In this document: positions 39,422-50,046 of the stretch, piece by piece
Layout: the number at the start of each line of letters is the position of its first letter
How positions within the stretch are numbered: position 1 is the stretch's first letter
Source: Mercurialis annua
Taxonomy: Eukaryota > Streptophyta > Magnoliopsida > Malpighiales > Euphorbiaceae
Direction of reading: 5' to 3'
NCBI RefSeq assembly: GCF_937616625.2
Contig: NC_065571.1
Span: forward strand, 44,191,651-44,255,650
DNA length: 64,000 nucleotides
Position numbers and translations under genes: made by a program
The notes under the pieces: model-generated
What the model was told of the DNA's origin: nothing
The model's input: only the letters and a program-made list of their open reading frames with translations
The model's database searches: none

Positions 39422-39766
39422 AAGACAACAAGCATGTCTTGCCTTAGCGGTTAGACACGAGAGCAAAATAGTCTTTTATTTAATTTTTTTAAAATTTTAC
39501 TACTGTAATTGATCGGGCGTTGACCGGCTGGTCGGTAGTGGTTGGTCTAACCAAAATCCGTATGTGCCACGTGTTAACACTTTATTAATTCAAATCTCGA
39601 CCAATGAGATATTGACACATATTAAAAATAATATTATCTCTTTTTCGTTTATTTTATGTTATGGGGTATATTTGAAAACCTTTTTTTTAGAGACTTTTGC
39701 AAAAATCAAAATGATGGAATAAAAATATATTACTATAACATTTTTAGCGGATTTATACAGATTAAC
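39422..39766. other. Spacer before the non-autonomous MULE
   Basis: CTTGCCTTAGCGGTTAGACA at about 39439 weakly resembles a tRNA A-box region of a SINE. Otherwise nothing recognised. Confidence 0.3.
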
Positions 39767-39776
39767 CAACATCTAA

Positions 39777-41163
39777 GGGCTTTTTACTCAAATAACCAAC
39801 ATTCAAGTTTGATTACTTTTATACTGACTGTTTGACATTTCAAAACTACCACACAAAAAGGAATTTATTACTTTTATACCATTCATATATAAATAGAACC
39901 CTAATAACACAAATCCTAATAATTATAATTATTTTCTCTCTCCTCGGAATTCTCTCTCCTTTCTCTCTCAACTCACCTTTCACACATTCCGCCACCGCCA
40001 TTCCGCCTCCATCTTCGCCGTTTCGTCGCTCCGCCTCCGTCGTTCCGCCTCCGTCCTCTCGCCTTTGTCTCGCCTTCATCTTTCTTTTATCTTTTTGATT
40101 TTAGATCTGAAATTTTTTGTTGTTTTTACCATTTTCAAATCTGAAATTTTGTTTATTTTTTTACCGTTTTTTCACCATTAAACATGTATAAAGAGTATTT
40201 TTAAAGAATCCAATACTCATTTCATGTTATGTAGAATAATTTTGTGATTTTATGGAATAAAATTCTGTTATTTCTGCATTTTTCTTGTGATTTATTGTAT
40301 TTCTGCATTTTTTTTATTCTGCAGAACGATTTGTTGATGATGATTGATTGCTAAATTATTGTAATATAACAGTGTTGTTGATTTTATGTTGACTTTATGT
40401 TGATATTATGTTGATATCTACCTATTTATTTTATTTTAACATGACAAATAAGATAAGATTATCTGTGAAATAAACTAAAAAAATAAATTAAATTAAATTG
40501 AGACTAGATAATGATATGGTAGCATCAGGGAATAAGACAAATAATGATGTTAAATTATTATAATGTTATAGTGTTGATATTGTGTTGATTTTCGGTTGAT
40601 ATCTTGTTGATTTTAGTATTGGTGAAAAAGAAAATAATGATGTTAAATTATTGTAATGTTACAATGTTGATCTTATGTTGATATTGTGTTGATATTTAGT
40701 TGATTTTAACACTAACGAAAAAGAACACATTATATGTGAAATAAAATAAAAAAATTAAAATTAAATTGAAATGATGTTGAAAATATAAAAATTAGTATAC
40801 AAAACGATTGAAAACTTTAAATTAGTTAGTTTATTACATAAGTTGATTTTGTGTTGATTTCGTGTTGATATTAAAACTGACGAAAAACATTAACCGTAAA
40901 AAAAATCAAAAAATAAAAAAAATAAAAAAAATAAAAAAATTCAAAATTTAAATATGTGATAAATATTAAGTGCATGAAAATAATGGTGAAAAAAAATTAA
41001 AATAATGAAAGAAAATGTTGAAAAATGAGTTTTAATATAAAAAGTAAAGTTTTTTTAAAAAGTGGTATAAAAGAAAAGAGAGTTGGTATGAAATGTAAAG
41101 ATTTAAAAGAGCTGGTATAAAAGTAAATGTTGCAGAAAAAACAGTATTTCATATAAAAAGCCC
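39777..41163 (+). mobile_element. Non-autonomous MULE with promoter-like leader (copy 1)
   Basis: Ends GGGCTTTTTA and AAAAAGCCC, with longer inverted similarity (ACTTTTATAC..GGTATAAAAGT). Flanked by the perfect 10-bp direct repeat CAACATCTAA (39767-39776 and 41164-41173). Inside: TATA box CATATATAAATAG (about 39885), CT-rich leader with Ser/Pro-like codons, an intron-like acceptor TTTTTTTATTCTGCAG (to 40324), then an AT-rich part rich in TGTTGAT. A homologous copy starts at 62630. No transposase. Confidence 0.8.
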
Positions 41164-41173
41164 CAACATCTAA

Positions 41174-41343
41174 TTATGTAAAAAGCCCAATAGAAAACCC
41201 ATCATATTGGCCTTGCAAACCATAATCTGAAATGGGCTTCATTATGTTGGTCTTAGTAAAATCCTAATCTCAGCAAACCAAAACATCATTTACAGCAGCA
41301 CCGTCTGAAATGTTCAAGAAAAAGCTGTGCAAATTAGAGGGAC
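41174..41343 (+). other. Probable 5' UTR of the LINE
   Basis: Sequence between the MULE duplication and the first LINE ATG; no feature beyond that. Confidence 0.35.
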
Positions 41344-41344
41344 G

Positions 41345-42672
41345 ATGGAATCTACCCCCCGGTTTCACCCTTGCAGAAAAAGGCTATTACTCCGGCAATA
41401 CAAGTTCAGAAGGAGTCAGATGAGATTGTTGATAAGTTGAATTTTGATCTGGATCCAAAATCTTCAGTTTCTCTTGAGCAATTGGGATTTGTTCAGGAGA
41501 TTGAAGAGGAGGGAACTGAGAACCCTAATTCGAGTTCAGAGGCCACTACTGTTACAGAGGTGACAGATGAAAAGGAATCTAATGAAGTATCTATGGAATC
41601 AAAGTCTCTGATTCCAGCGACGAAGAATTGGAGCTCTTTGTTTACGGATAATCGAATGAGAGATGCAGGAAGTGAATTGAAATTCATCCCTCCGTCAGTC
41701 AAAGATGGAGATCGGTTTGTGACTTTCAACTCGAAGGATACAGAAAAAGAAGAATACAAGTGGAAAAATGCTCTAGTTGGATGTGTGTTAGGTATGTTCC
41801 CAAAGTATGAAAGAATCTCCTCTTTTGTCAAGAACAGATGGGGTAATTCTGGTCTATTGAATGTAATCAGAATTAATGCTGCAATGTTTCTGTTTGAATT
41901 CAAAACCGAGGAGGATTGTTTGAAAGTTTTAGGCTCAGGCCCCTTTACTTTTGATCAGAAACCTCTCTTATTGAAGAAGTGGCACCCCAGAATGGTGATG
42001 GATCCAGCAGAAATCAAAACTGTCCCTGTATGGATTCAACTGCCAGGACTTCCTTGGGAATTTTGGTCTGCTGAGATTTTAAGTAAGATTGGCAGCATCT
42101 GTGGAAAACCATTGTTCTGTGATCAATGCACCATAAATAGAACCAGATTGGGATATGCCAGAATCCTGGTTGAGATGGATGTTCTAGGTTGCTTTCCATA
42201 AAATGTGGATATGATGGATGAAATGGGAAATTGTTTTAATCAGAAGATCTTTTATGAATGGAAACCTATCTTTTGTGATAAATGCAAGAGAATGGGACAT
42301 ACCAAAAAGTTCTGTAGAGTGGTGCAGAGAGATAAGGAGGAGGAAAAACCAGAAAATCCGGCAAAAAATGTGACTGATGAACCAGAGATAGTGGAATCTG
42401 TGAAAGAGGATCAGGTCATAGAGGAAATAAAGACAAGTGACATGGAGAAGGAGAAACAGAACACAGAACCTAGTATTGAGGTAACTGCTAATCCTTTTAA
42501 TGCTTTGACTAATAATAGTGAAACTACTTTGACTGAAGTTGATAGAGTTAATAGTAAAATGAAGTATGGAGGTGTTAATGAAACTGGGCATAAAGATAGA
42601 AATAGTAGTAAGGTTGGAGTAATTGGTGAGGGTAGGTTGAGGCCTGCTAAGCCACCAAAATATTTGAAATGA
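41345..42672 (+). pseudogene. LINE ORF1: RNA-binding gag-like protein
   Basis: Frame open from about 41344 to 42198 and again 42202-42672, interrupted by a single TAA at 42199-42201. An acidic Ser/Thr-rich N-terminus precedes a DUF4283 (RRM-like) domain (GCVLGMFPKYERISSFVKNR through GYARILVEMD), then a CCHC knuckle CDKCKRMGHTKKFC near 42273-42315. ATG 41345 is one frame off the main frame, which starts after a run of six C, so a 1-nt indel is likely. ORF1 proteins coat LINE RNA. The stop overlaps the ORF2 start as ATGA (42669-42672), which fits termination-reinitiation. Confidence 0.85.
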
Positions 42673-45600
42673 TTGGTTGCTGGAATGTGAGAGGGATAAA
42701 CTTGTCTCTTAAACAGTCAGAGGTGTGTTCTCTGATAAAGTCAAATAGTTTGAAGGTGTTTGGTATAGTTGAAACAAGAGTTAATAGTAGTAATTTTGAT
42801 AAGGTTTGGGATAGTATTAAGAAAAGATTACCAGGGTGGGATATAATCCATAATTATTCTTGTTCAACTATGGGGAGGATATGGATTTTGTTCAATAAAG
42901 AAGAGGTGTCTGTGAGTCCAATGGTTATGCATAATCAGTTGATTCATTGTAAAATTGTGTGTGGGAATGAAGTAGTAGTGTACACAGTGGTTTATGGTTC
43001 TTACCTAGCTGAGCAGAGAGGTGAGCTATGGGAGCAACTAAAGACCATTAGTGAGACAAATAGAGAGTGGTGGATAATTGCTGGAGATTTTAATGCAGTG
43101 ATGTCAAATAATGATAGATTAGGTGGGAATGATATTGATAGTAGAGCTGGTGATGAATTCAGAAATTGGGCTATTCAGTCAAATGTCATTGAACTCAAGA
43201 AGCAAGGATGCCATTATACTTGGACCAATAATCAAAGAGGGATTAGCAGGATTTGGAGGAAACTGGACTGGGTTTTTGTCAATGAGAAATGGATGTGTAA
43301 ATGGGTGGATTCTTATTATGATACTGTGAGTGCAAGTATTTCAGATCATACTTCACTGATAGTCAGACTGGGTAATAATGTCAGCAACAGGAAGTGTCCT
43401 TTCAGATTTTTCAATGTATGGTGTAAGCACACTAATTTCCAAGAGATTGTGAGACAAGCTTGGAATAGAAATGTGAGGGGGAGCAGTATGTATAGAGTGT
43501 ATCAAAAGATGAAGAATCTGAGAAGGGATTTGAGAACTCTTAATAAAAGAGAGTTCAGTGATATTTCTACTAAAGTGATGTCTACAAAAGCCTTACTGGA
43601 GAAGCTTCAGAATGACCTTATAAAGGACCCTTTTAATGAGATCCTTCATGATGAAGAGAGGGCTGTCAGTTATCACCTGCATAAGCTGATGTCTTGGGAA
43701 GAGAACATTCTGAGACAGAAATCTAGAGTTAACTGGATCAAACTAGGGGATCATAACTCCAAGTTCTTTCATAGAAGTCTACTGCAAAGGCAAGCTAGGA
43801 AGAAGATTCTCTCTATAAAGATGACAGATGGCAGAGTATGTAGTGATGAAGATAGCATCAAGTCTGAGATAATCAAGCACTATGAGAATTTTATAGGTGC
43901 TAAAGCTGCTGATAGAAGGTTTTCTGATCCCTCCTTACTGGCAGAAGGGGTTGTGTTGGATGACTCAGATAGACTTGATCTAAGCAAAGAGATATCAGTG
44001 GAGGAAGTTAAAGAGGCGATTTTCTCCATTAATGAGGATAAGGCCCCGGGTCCAGATGGGTACTCTAGTGCTTTTTTTAAAAAGAGCTGGAATATTGTAG
44101 GTGAGGATATAACTAAAGCAATTCTGGATTTCTTTAACACAGGGGTTATGTTGAAGCAGACAAACTCAACAATAATCACTCTTATTCTAAAAGTGGATTG
44201 TCCTGAGTCCATTGGTGATTATAGGCCAATTGCTTGTTGCAATGTAGTATATAAGGGGATCTCCAAGATTATTGCAAAGAGAGTTAGCAAAGTCTTGAAC
44301 AAGATCATAAATCCTTGTCAGTCTGCTTTTGTGCCTGGGAGGAACATAGCAGATAACATTTTATTAGCTCATGAGGTTGTGAGAAATTATCACAGAGGTA
44401 AAGGCAATAGTTGTGCTATTAAGGTGGACATCCAGAAGGCCTATGACTCTCTGAGTTGGGATTTCATAGAAGAAGTCTTAATTGGAATGAGATTTCCTGA
44501 CAAGTTAACTAGATTGATCATGACTTGCATTAGGACTTCCATGTTTTCCATAATGATAAATGGTGAGATTACAGGGTATTTTGATGGAGGCAGGGGGCTA
44601 AGGCAAGGGGACCCAATATCCCCTCTGCTCTTTGTCATGTGCATGGAGTATTTCTCCAGATTAATGAACAGAAATACTAGTGAAGATACAGGCTTCACTT
44701 TTCACAAGAGTTGTAAGTCTATTAAGCTGAGCCATTTGTGTTTTGCTGATGACATGTTTATTTTTTGTAATGGAGATAAACAGTCAATCCATTTGGTCAA
44801 TAGAACCCTTAGATCCTTCTCAGAGACCTCTGGTTTATTTCCAAATCATCAGAAGAGCACTATTTTCTTCAATGGTGTCTCTGATCCTTTGAGAAGAGAG
44901 ATCCTTAGCATAGTAGGATTTCAAGAAGGAGTGCTGCCTGTTAAGTACTTGGGTTTGCCTTTGATCTCCTCCAGACTTTCAAGAGATCATTGTAACAGTT
45001 TGATTAACAGGATTACAAGTAGAGTAAATTCCTGGTCCTCAAAGAGTCTTTCCTATGCAGGAAGACTCCAGTTAATTAATTCTGTTTTACTTAGTATGAA
45101 GGTGTATTGGTGTTCAGTGTTTTTGTTACCTAAAGCAGTGATTAAAGGGGTGGAAAGCACTTGTAGGAATTTCTTATGGAGCAATAACAACTCCAATAGG
45201 AAGAATGGCCTAGTGAACTGGAACAAAGTGTGCAGCAGCAAGATGGAAGGTGGTCTTGGGATTAAGTCAGTTTTAATCTGGAATAAAGCAGCTATAGTTA
45301 AGCACATTTGGGGTCTTCTCTCTCAGAAAGCAACTTTGTGGGCATCTTGGGTGACAGAGAACAAGCTAAAAAGGCTTAGTTTCTGGGGTATTGAGAAGCC
45401 TTATGACTGCTCATGGGTGTGGAGACAAATTCTTAACATCAGGAGTTCTATCAACAACCTCTTCCAGTGTGATTTGGGAGATGGAAAAATGTTCTCTTTC
45501 TAGTTTGACCCATGGTTAAATGGCAGATCTCTTAGAGAAATTTACCCTCAGTTAAATTTGAAGGATGCTGAAGTTCCTAAGCTGGCAAAAGTTGCAGAGG

Positions 45601-46238
45601 TGTGGAGAGGCAACAGATGGGTGCTTCCAGACCCCATGGATGATCAAACCCTCAATGCTTGGAGGTATATTGAAAATAATTTCAAAGTCAGAGAGGGTAC
45701 TAGAGATATGATTAAATGGAAAGGAACAAAAAATGGTATTTTTTCTGTTAGCAGTGCTTGGAAAAGTATGGTTCCAATGCAAAACAAAGTTTCATGGTAC
45801 AAGGTGGTTTGGTTTGCAGGAATGATCCCAAGACACTCCTTTGTAACTTGGTTGGCTGTCATGGGAAAGCTAAACACCAAAGATAAGCTTCTGAGGTGGG
45901 GAGTTATTCCTTCAAATGTGTGTTCCCTGTGTAATTTACAGATAGAAAGCATTGATCACCTTTTCTTCGAGTGTGATTTCTCTTCTGAAGTCTGGAACAA
46001 GATTTTGAGGATCTCTGATGAAAGAAGACAAGGCTTTGTATGGAGAAGGGAGATCAGTTTTTTGTCAAGAAGAGCTAGAGGGAAGTCTAGAAAAGCTAAG
46101 GCTAGAAGGCTTTGGTTTAATACAACAATTTATCATATTTGGAAAAGCAGGAATGATGCTATTTTCAATCAAAATGTCCAGTGCTGTGAGCAAATCTGTG
46201 CTAGAATTACTAGTGATGTTAGAAATATGTTAAGATAA
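42669..46238 (+). pseudogene. LINE ORF2: endonuclease-reverse transcriptase
   Basis: Frame 42669-45503, then the same frame continues from 45504 to 46238 after a TAG where a Trp is usual (FSF-stop-FDPWL). The apurinic-like endonuclease comes first (GCWNVRGIN, IVETRV, IAGDFNAVMS, SDHTSLIV); the reverse transcriptase follows with KAPGPDGYSSAFFKKSW, PIACCNVVYK, GLRQGDPISPLLF and the catalytic FADD (LCFADDMFIF, about 44740). The C-terminus has the zf-RVT motif CSLCNLQIESIDHLFFEC. Total about 1,190 codons. It performs target-primed reverse transcription. Apart from the one stop the frame is intact, so the copy is young. Confidence 0.92.
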
Positions 46239-46966
46239 AGCCTAGGCTGTCTGTTGAGCAGGGTCTAAGGGTTTATTTTGCCTGAGTTTTTTTTGTTTCT
46301 TTTCTGGTGCTAGCCTGTTAGCATCCGGTCTGTTTCCCAGCTGGGCTGGTTGTATCCTGGGCCTCTTTCAGCAATATATTTGCTCTTTGGTTGATTGACC
46401 AAAAAAAATTAATAGAAAATCTGTAAAAAAAAAAGATTTAATTAATGACATTAAGTAAAATTTACACAAAAATGATCTGTTGCACGGCTAAAATGCTAGT
46501 TCTAAAATAATCCCAATATGTCTCAAACTGGAAGAAGAAAAAAAACCGAGTTCCCACATCTTTTCATCTTTAATTTTTATTGATGAGTGTTTCTAATTCA
46601 ATTAAGTAAATGCAATTGATATAATGTTCTTTTTGGATGCCTCATTTTAAATGTTAAATTTTTATTTTCAGTAACATTTTAAATTAATTTCTCTCTTTCA
46701 TTTTGTATTATCTTCTCCAAATAAATCAATAATATTTTGAACATAATTTATCAGATAGTCATTAATAAATCAATATAAATTCTTAAAATGTGTACAACAT
46801 ATGATTTTTTTTTTTTAAATCGGAACAGAGAGGAAAGTTAATAATAGAATCTTTTATTGAACCTTATTATCCATAAGTAGTTTAACTACACGGATCTTCT
46901 TTGTCATATGGTCTAAGAATATGCTTTAAAGGTCATGTTAATTAGATTGACTAGTTAAAGGAAGTT
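46239..46966 (+). other. LINE 3' UTR and A-tail, then intergenic sequence
   Basis: The 3' UTR has TGCTAGCCTGTTAGCATCCGG and ends in an A-run at 46422-46433. 46434-46966 is AT-rich without recognisable features. Confidence 0.5.
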
Positions 46967-46974
46967 GTTCATAC

Positions 46975-47256
46975 TAGGGGTGAACCGAACCGAAACCGAA
47001 AAACCGAACCAACAAATTTGGTTTGATTCAGTTTGTGATTTCAAAGAAATTTCGGTTGGTCGGTTCGGTTTTGAGTTAAAAAAAATTTCAGACAGATTTC
47101 TATATAAACCGAACCGAAATAACCGACCGAACTGACTGGTTCGGTTCGGTTGAAATTTTTTCTTTTCCTAAAATTTTGGTTTGGTTCGATTTAATTTTTA
47201 AAAAAGATCAAAATCCGGTTCGGTTCGGTTCGGTTTGAACCGAATGCACACCCCTA
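46975..47256. mobile_element. hAT-type MITE rich in CCGAACCG
   Basis: Ends TAGGGGTG and CACCCCTA; flanks GTTCATAC (46967-46974) and GTTCATAA (47257-47264) give an 8-bp duplication with one mismatch. The arms are long inverted runs of (CGGTT)n / (AACCG)n, so the element can fold on itself. Confidence 0.8.
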
Positions 47257-47264
47257 GTTCATAA

Positions 47265-47757
47265 ATGATAATATATATGATTAATTATTATTATTTCATA
47301 AGTTTAGATCCGAATTACTATTTACTTTTTCAATTTTAAAAATTCACTAATTTTTTTGATTTTAATGTCTTATTTAACTAGAATCCCCTTATATGAAAAG
47401 GGGTTTTAGTTTTTTCTTTTTTTTTATATAAAGAAAGAAAAAACTAAACTGTGAAGGAAAAAACAATAATTTTTTAAAAATTATGGGAAAAAACAATATT
47501 TGAGACTTAAATTCATGAAAATAATAGTAATTAATTCTAATATAAATATTAGAAGTAAATTTCGTAAACGCACAACCTATGTGGTGCTACAAAGCTGCTG
47601 TTGATAAGTGGTCATGCACAAAGAGCCTAATTTTCTGTTTCCTTAATTTCTTCTTAACTTGGCCTTCACGTAACCCACTCTTTCTTATATTTTTCTTCAT
47701 TTATAAGCACATTCCACAATTTTCCTCTCCTTGCATTATTATCTTCATTCACACAAC
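47265..47757 (+). promoter_or_regulatory. Upstream region of the KCS gene
   Basis: TTTATAAGC at about 47700 is a plausible TATA box 55 bp before the ATG. The rest is AT-rich with no further element recognised. Confidence 0.45.
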
Positions 47758-49558
47758 ATGTCAAGAGCAAGAGAGCAGGACCTACTCTCCACTGAAATTG
47801 TCAACCGAGGCGTGGAGGGTTCCGGTCCCTATGCCGGTTCGTTGAATTTTTCCGTAAGGGTCCGGCGCAGGTTGCCGGACTTTCTCAACTCGGTTAACTT
47901 GAAATATGTAAAGCTAGGATATGCTTACCTCCTTAGTCATATCTTTTATTTTCTAAGTGCACCTGTTTTCATATTAGTATTCAGTGCTGCCCTAGGAAAA
48001 TTCACTTGGGAAGATTTATATCTCAAATGTGACCCCATTGATGCACTTTTCTTGATTGGAATGATTTCTCTAATTGTATACATTTATCTTGATTTAACTC
48101 CTACTTCTACTTATTTAGTCGATTTCGCCTGTTTTCGTCCCCCGAGTGAGCTCAAGGTACGTGGCTTCATTATTTCACTGCATCAGTATTCATAATAGTG
48201 CTAGACTAACCAATGCTTGTTTTTTCTTCTACTTGTTAAAGATTTCTAAGGAAGAATTCATCCATTTGGCGAAGAAATCCGGGCAATTCGATGAAGCTGC
48301 AATTGAATTCCAACACCGAGCCCTGAAGAATTCTGGAATTGGAGACGAGACTTACATGCCTAGAAATGTTTTCCAGCCTAGTTATAAAACTAACCTCAAG
48401 GACGGGCGAGAAGAGGCGGCAATGGTGATGTTTGGAGCAGTCGATGACCTTCTCGCTGCTACTAAAATAAAGACGAAAGATATTAGGATTCTTGTTGTGA
48501 ATTGTGGGATCCTGAATACAACACCATCACTGTCAGCAATGATTATAAATCATTATAAGCTGAGACATAACATAAATAGCTTTAATCTCGGGGGGATGGG
48601 ATGCGCTGCCGGTATTATAGCCATCGATTTAGCGAGAGATCTTTTGAGTGCGTATCCTGGATCATATGCCCTAGTAATTAGCACAGAAGCAGTGAGCTAT
48701 ACATGGTATACCGGCAATGATCAAGACATGCTTCTTCCAAATTCCTTATTCAGAATGGGGGCTGCAGCTATCCTCCTGTCTAGTCGTCGCCTTGATCGAT
48801 GGCGATCCAAGTACCAACTTAAACAGGTATGGAAATATTATTCCTCAACTTTACAAGAAGTTCTAAATTATGTTTACGAGAACTGGAATGAAACACTAAA
48901 ACGTAGGATTTGACAAGTTTCTGTGCAATGTAAATTGTAGACAGTGAATGATTTATGCCGGTCCTAATAGTAATAACAACTTTGAAGTTGGTTACGAATG
49001 CAGCTAGTTCGAACCCACAAGGGAATGGATAACAGAAGCTTCAGAAGCATACATCTAAAGGAAGATAAAGAAGGAAGACAAGGTCTATCAGTTAGCAAAG
49101 AGGTTATTGAGGTAGCAGGCCATGCTCTAAAGACCAACATCACCACTTTAGGTCCTCTAGTTCTCCCTGTATCAGAACAATTCCACTTCTTCACCAATTT
49201 GCTCTTCAAGAAAAAGACCAAACCTTACATTCCTGACTATAAGCTTGCTTTTGAGCATGTCTGCATTTACGCAGCTAGCAAAAAAGGCCTCGATGAATTG
49301 CAGAACAATTTGGATCTCACTGATGACTACATGGAGGCTTCCAGAACCACACTCGAGCGATTCGGGAATACCTCCAGTAGCAGCATATGGTATGAACTGG
49401 CTTACTTGGAGGCAAATGGAAAGATAAAGGGTGGGGATAGAATTTGGCAAATTGCCTTTGGTTCTGGCTTCAAGTGCAATAGTGTTGTTTGGAAAGCTCT
49501 TAGGAGCATAGGCAAACCGGACCGAAGCCCTTGGATCCAGGGTTCTACTTCTAACTAG
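47758..49558 (+). CDS. KCS: 3-ketoacyl-CoA synthase, KCS3/KCS12-like, catalytic His replaced
   Basis: Three exons, 47758-48156, 48242-48826, 49004-49558, all phase 0, giving 512 aa, the usual KCS length. Two N-terminal membrane segments (about 60-85 and 97-115) anchor it in the ER; the FAE1/type-III PKS-like domain and the C-terminal ACP synthase III-like domain follow. The active-site Cys is present (NLGGMGC, Cys254) and so is Asn450 ([10 protein letters not shown]), but the normal CIHAGGRA is CIYAASKK: Tyr417 replaces the catalytic His (FAE1 His391). KCS enzymes condense malonyl-CoA with long-chain acyl-CoA in very-long-chain fatty acid and wax synthesis. With His lost, this is more likely a non-catalytic regulator, as reported for Arabidopsis KCS3 and KCS12. 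No frame lesions, so the gene looks maintained. Confidence 0.9.
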
Positions 49559-50046
49559 AAAGTGTAATAAGCATTGAAATTATACATTGGATTAGGTATA
49601 CAGAGTAAATATATACATATTAGTATGTCAACAAGTACTGTATTTACTATATTATTATATTGTGGAATGTTCAACCATCACCGTTTCAGAACTTTCATTT
49701 AATATGAATGCATCTACACCCACCCATTGTAACGAGGTGGTGTTCATTTTGAATGCGCCTAATTACGAGGTTTCCTTCCTTCTCCCCGGCCAACACAGCT
49801 CGCTGTACTAACGATATCTTCCATTATAAAAACAAGATATGAATGCATTTACACATTGTTCAATAATCTGGTTCTACACATGAGATACAATACTCAACAA
49901 GCATAAGTTACAAAAAATTGTTCCTAGATTGCTAGAAAGAAAAGAAAAATTGCAACCCCAGTCATGTTTTTTCTGAACTTTCCTTGAATACCAAAACACC
50001 ATGATGAAAGAAAAAAGGTACCTCTAAGAATTAGGAGCCTCGAATT
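49559..50046. other. Intergenic between convergent KCS and glucanase genes
   Basis: Holds both 3' UTRs. No element recognised. Confidence 0.5.

Larger units (their letters stand above)
41345..46433 (+). mobile_element. Nearly complete L1-type LINE retrotransposon
   Basis: ORF1 (gag-like) and ORF2 (endonuclease, reverse transcriptase, zf-RVT), a ~195-bp 3' UTR and an A-rich tail (CTGTAAAAAAAAAA, 46422-46433). Three lesions are visible: a likely frame break in the C-run at 41355-41360, a stop at 42199 in ORF1, and a stop at 45501 in ORF2. No target duplication could be recognised with confidence. Confidence 0.85.
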
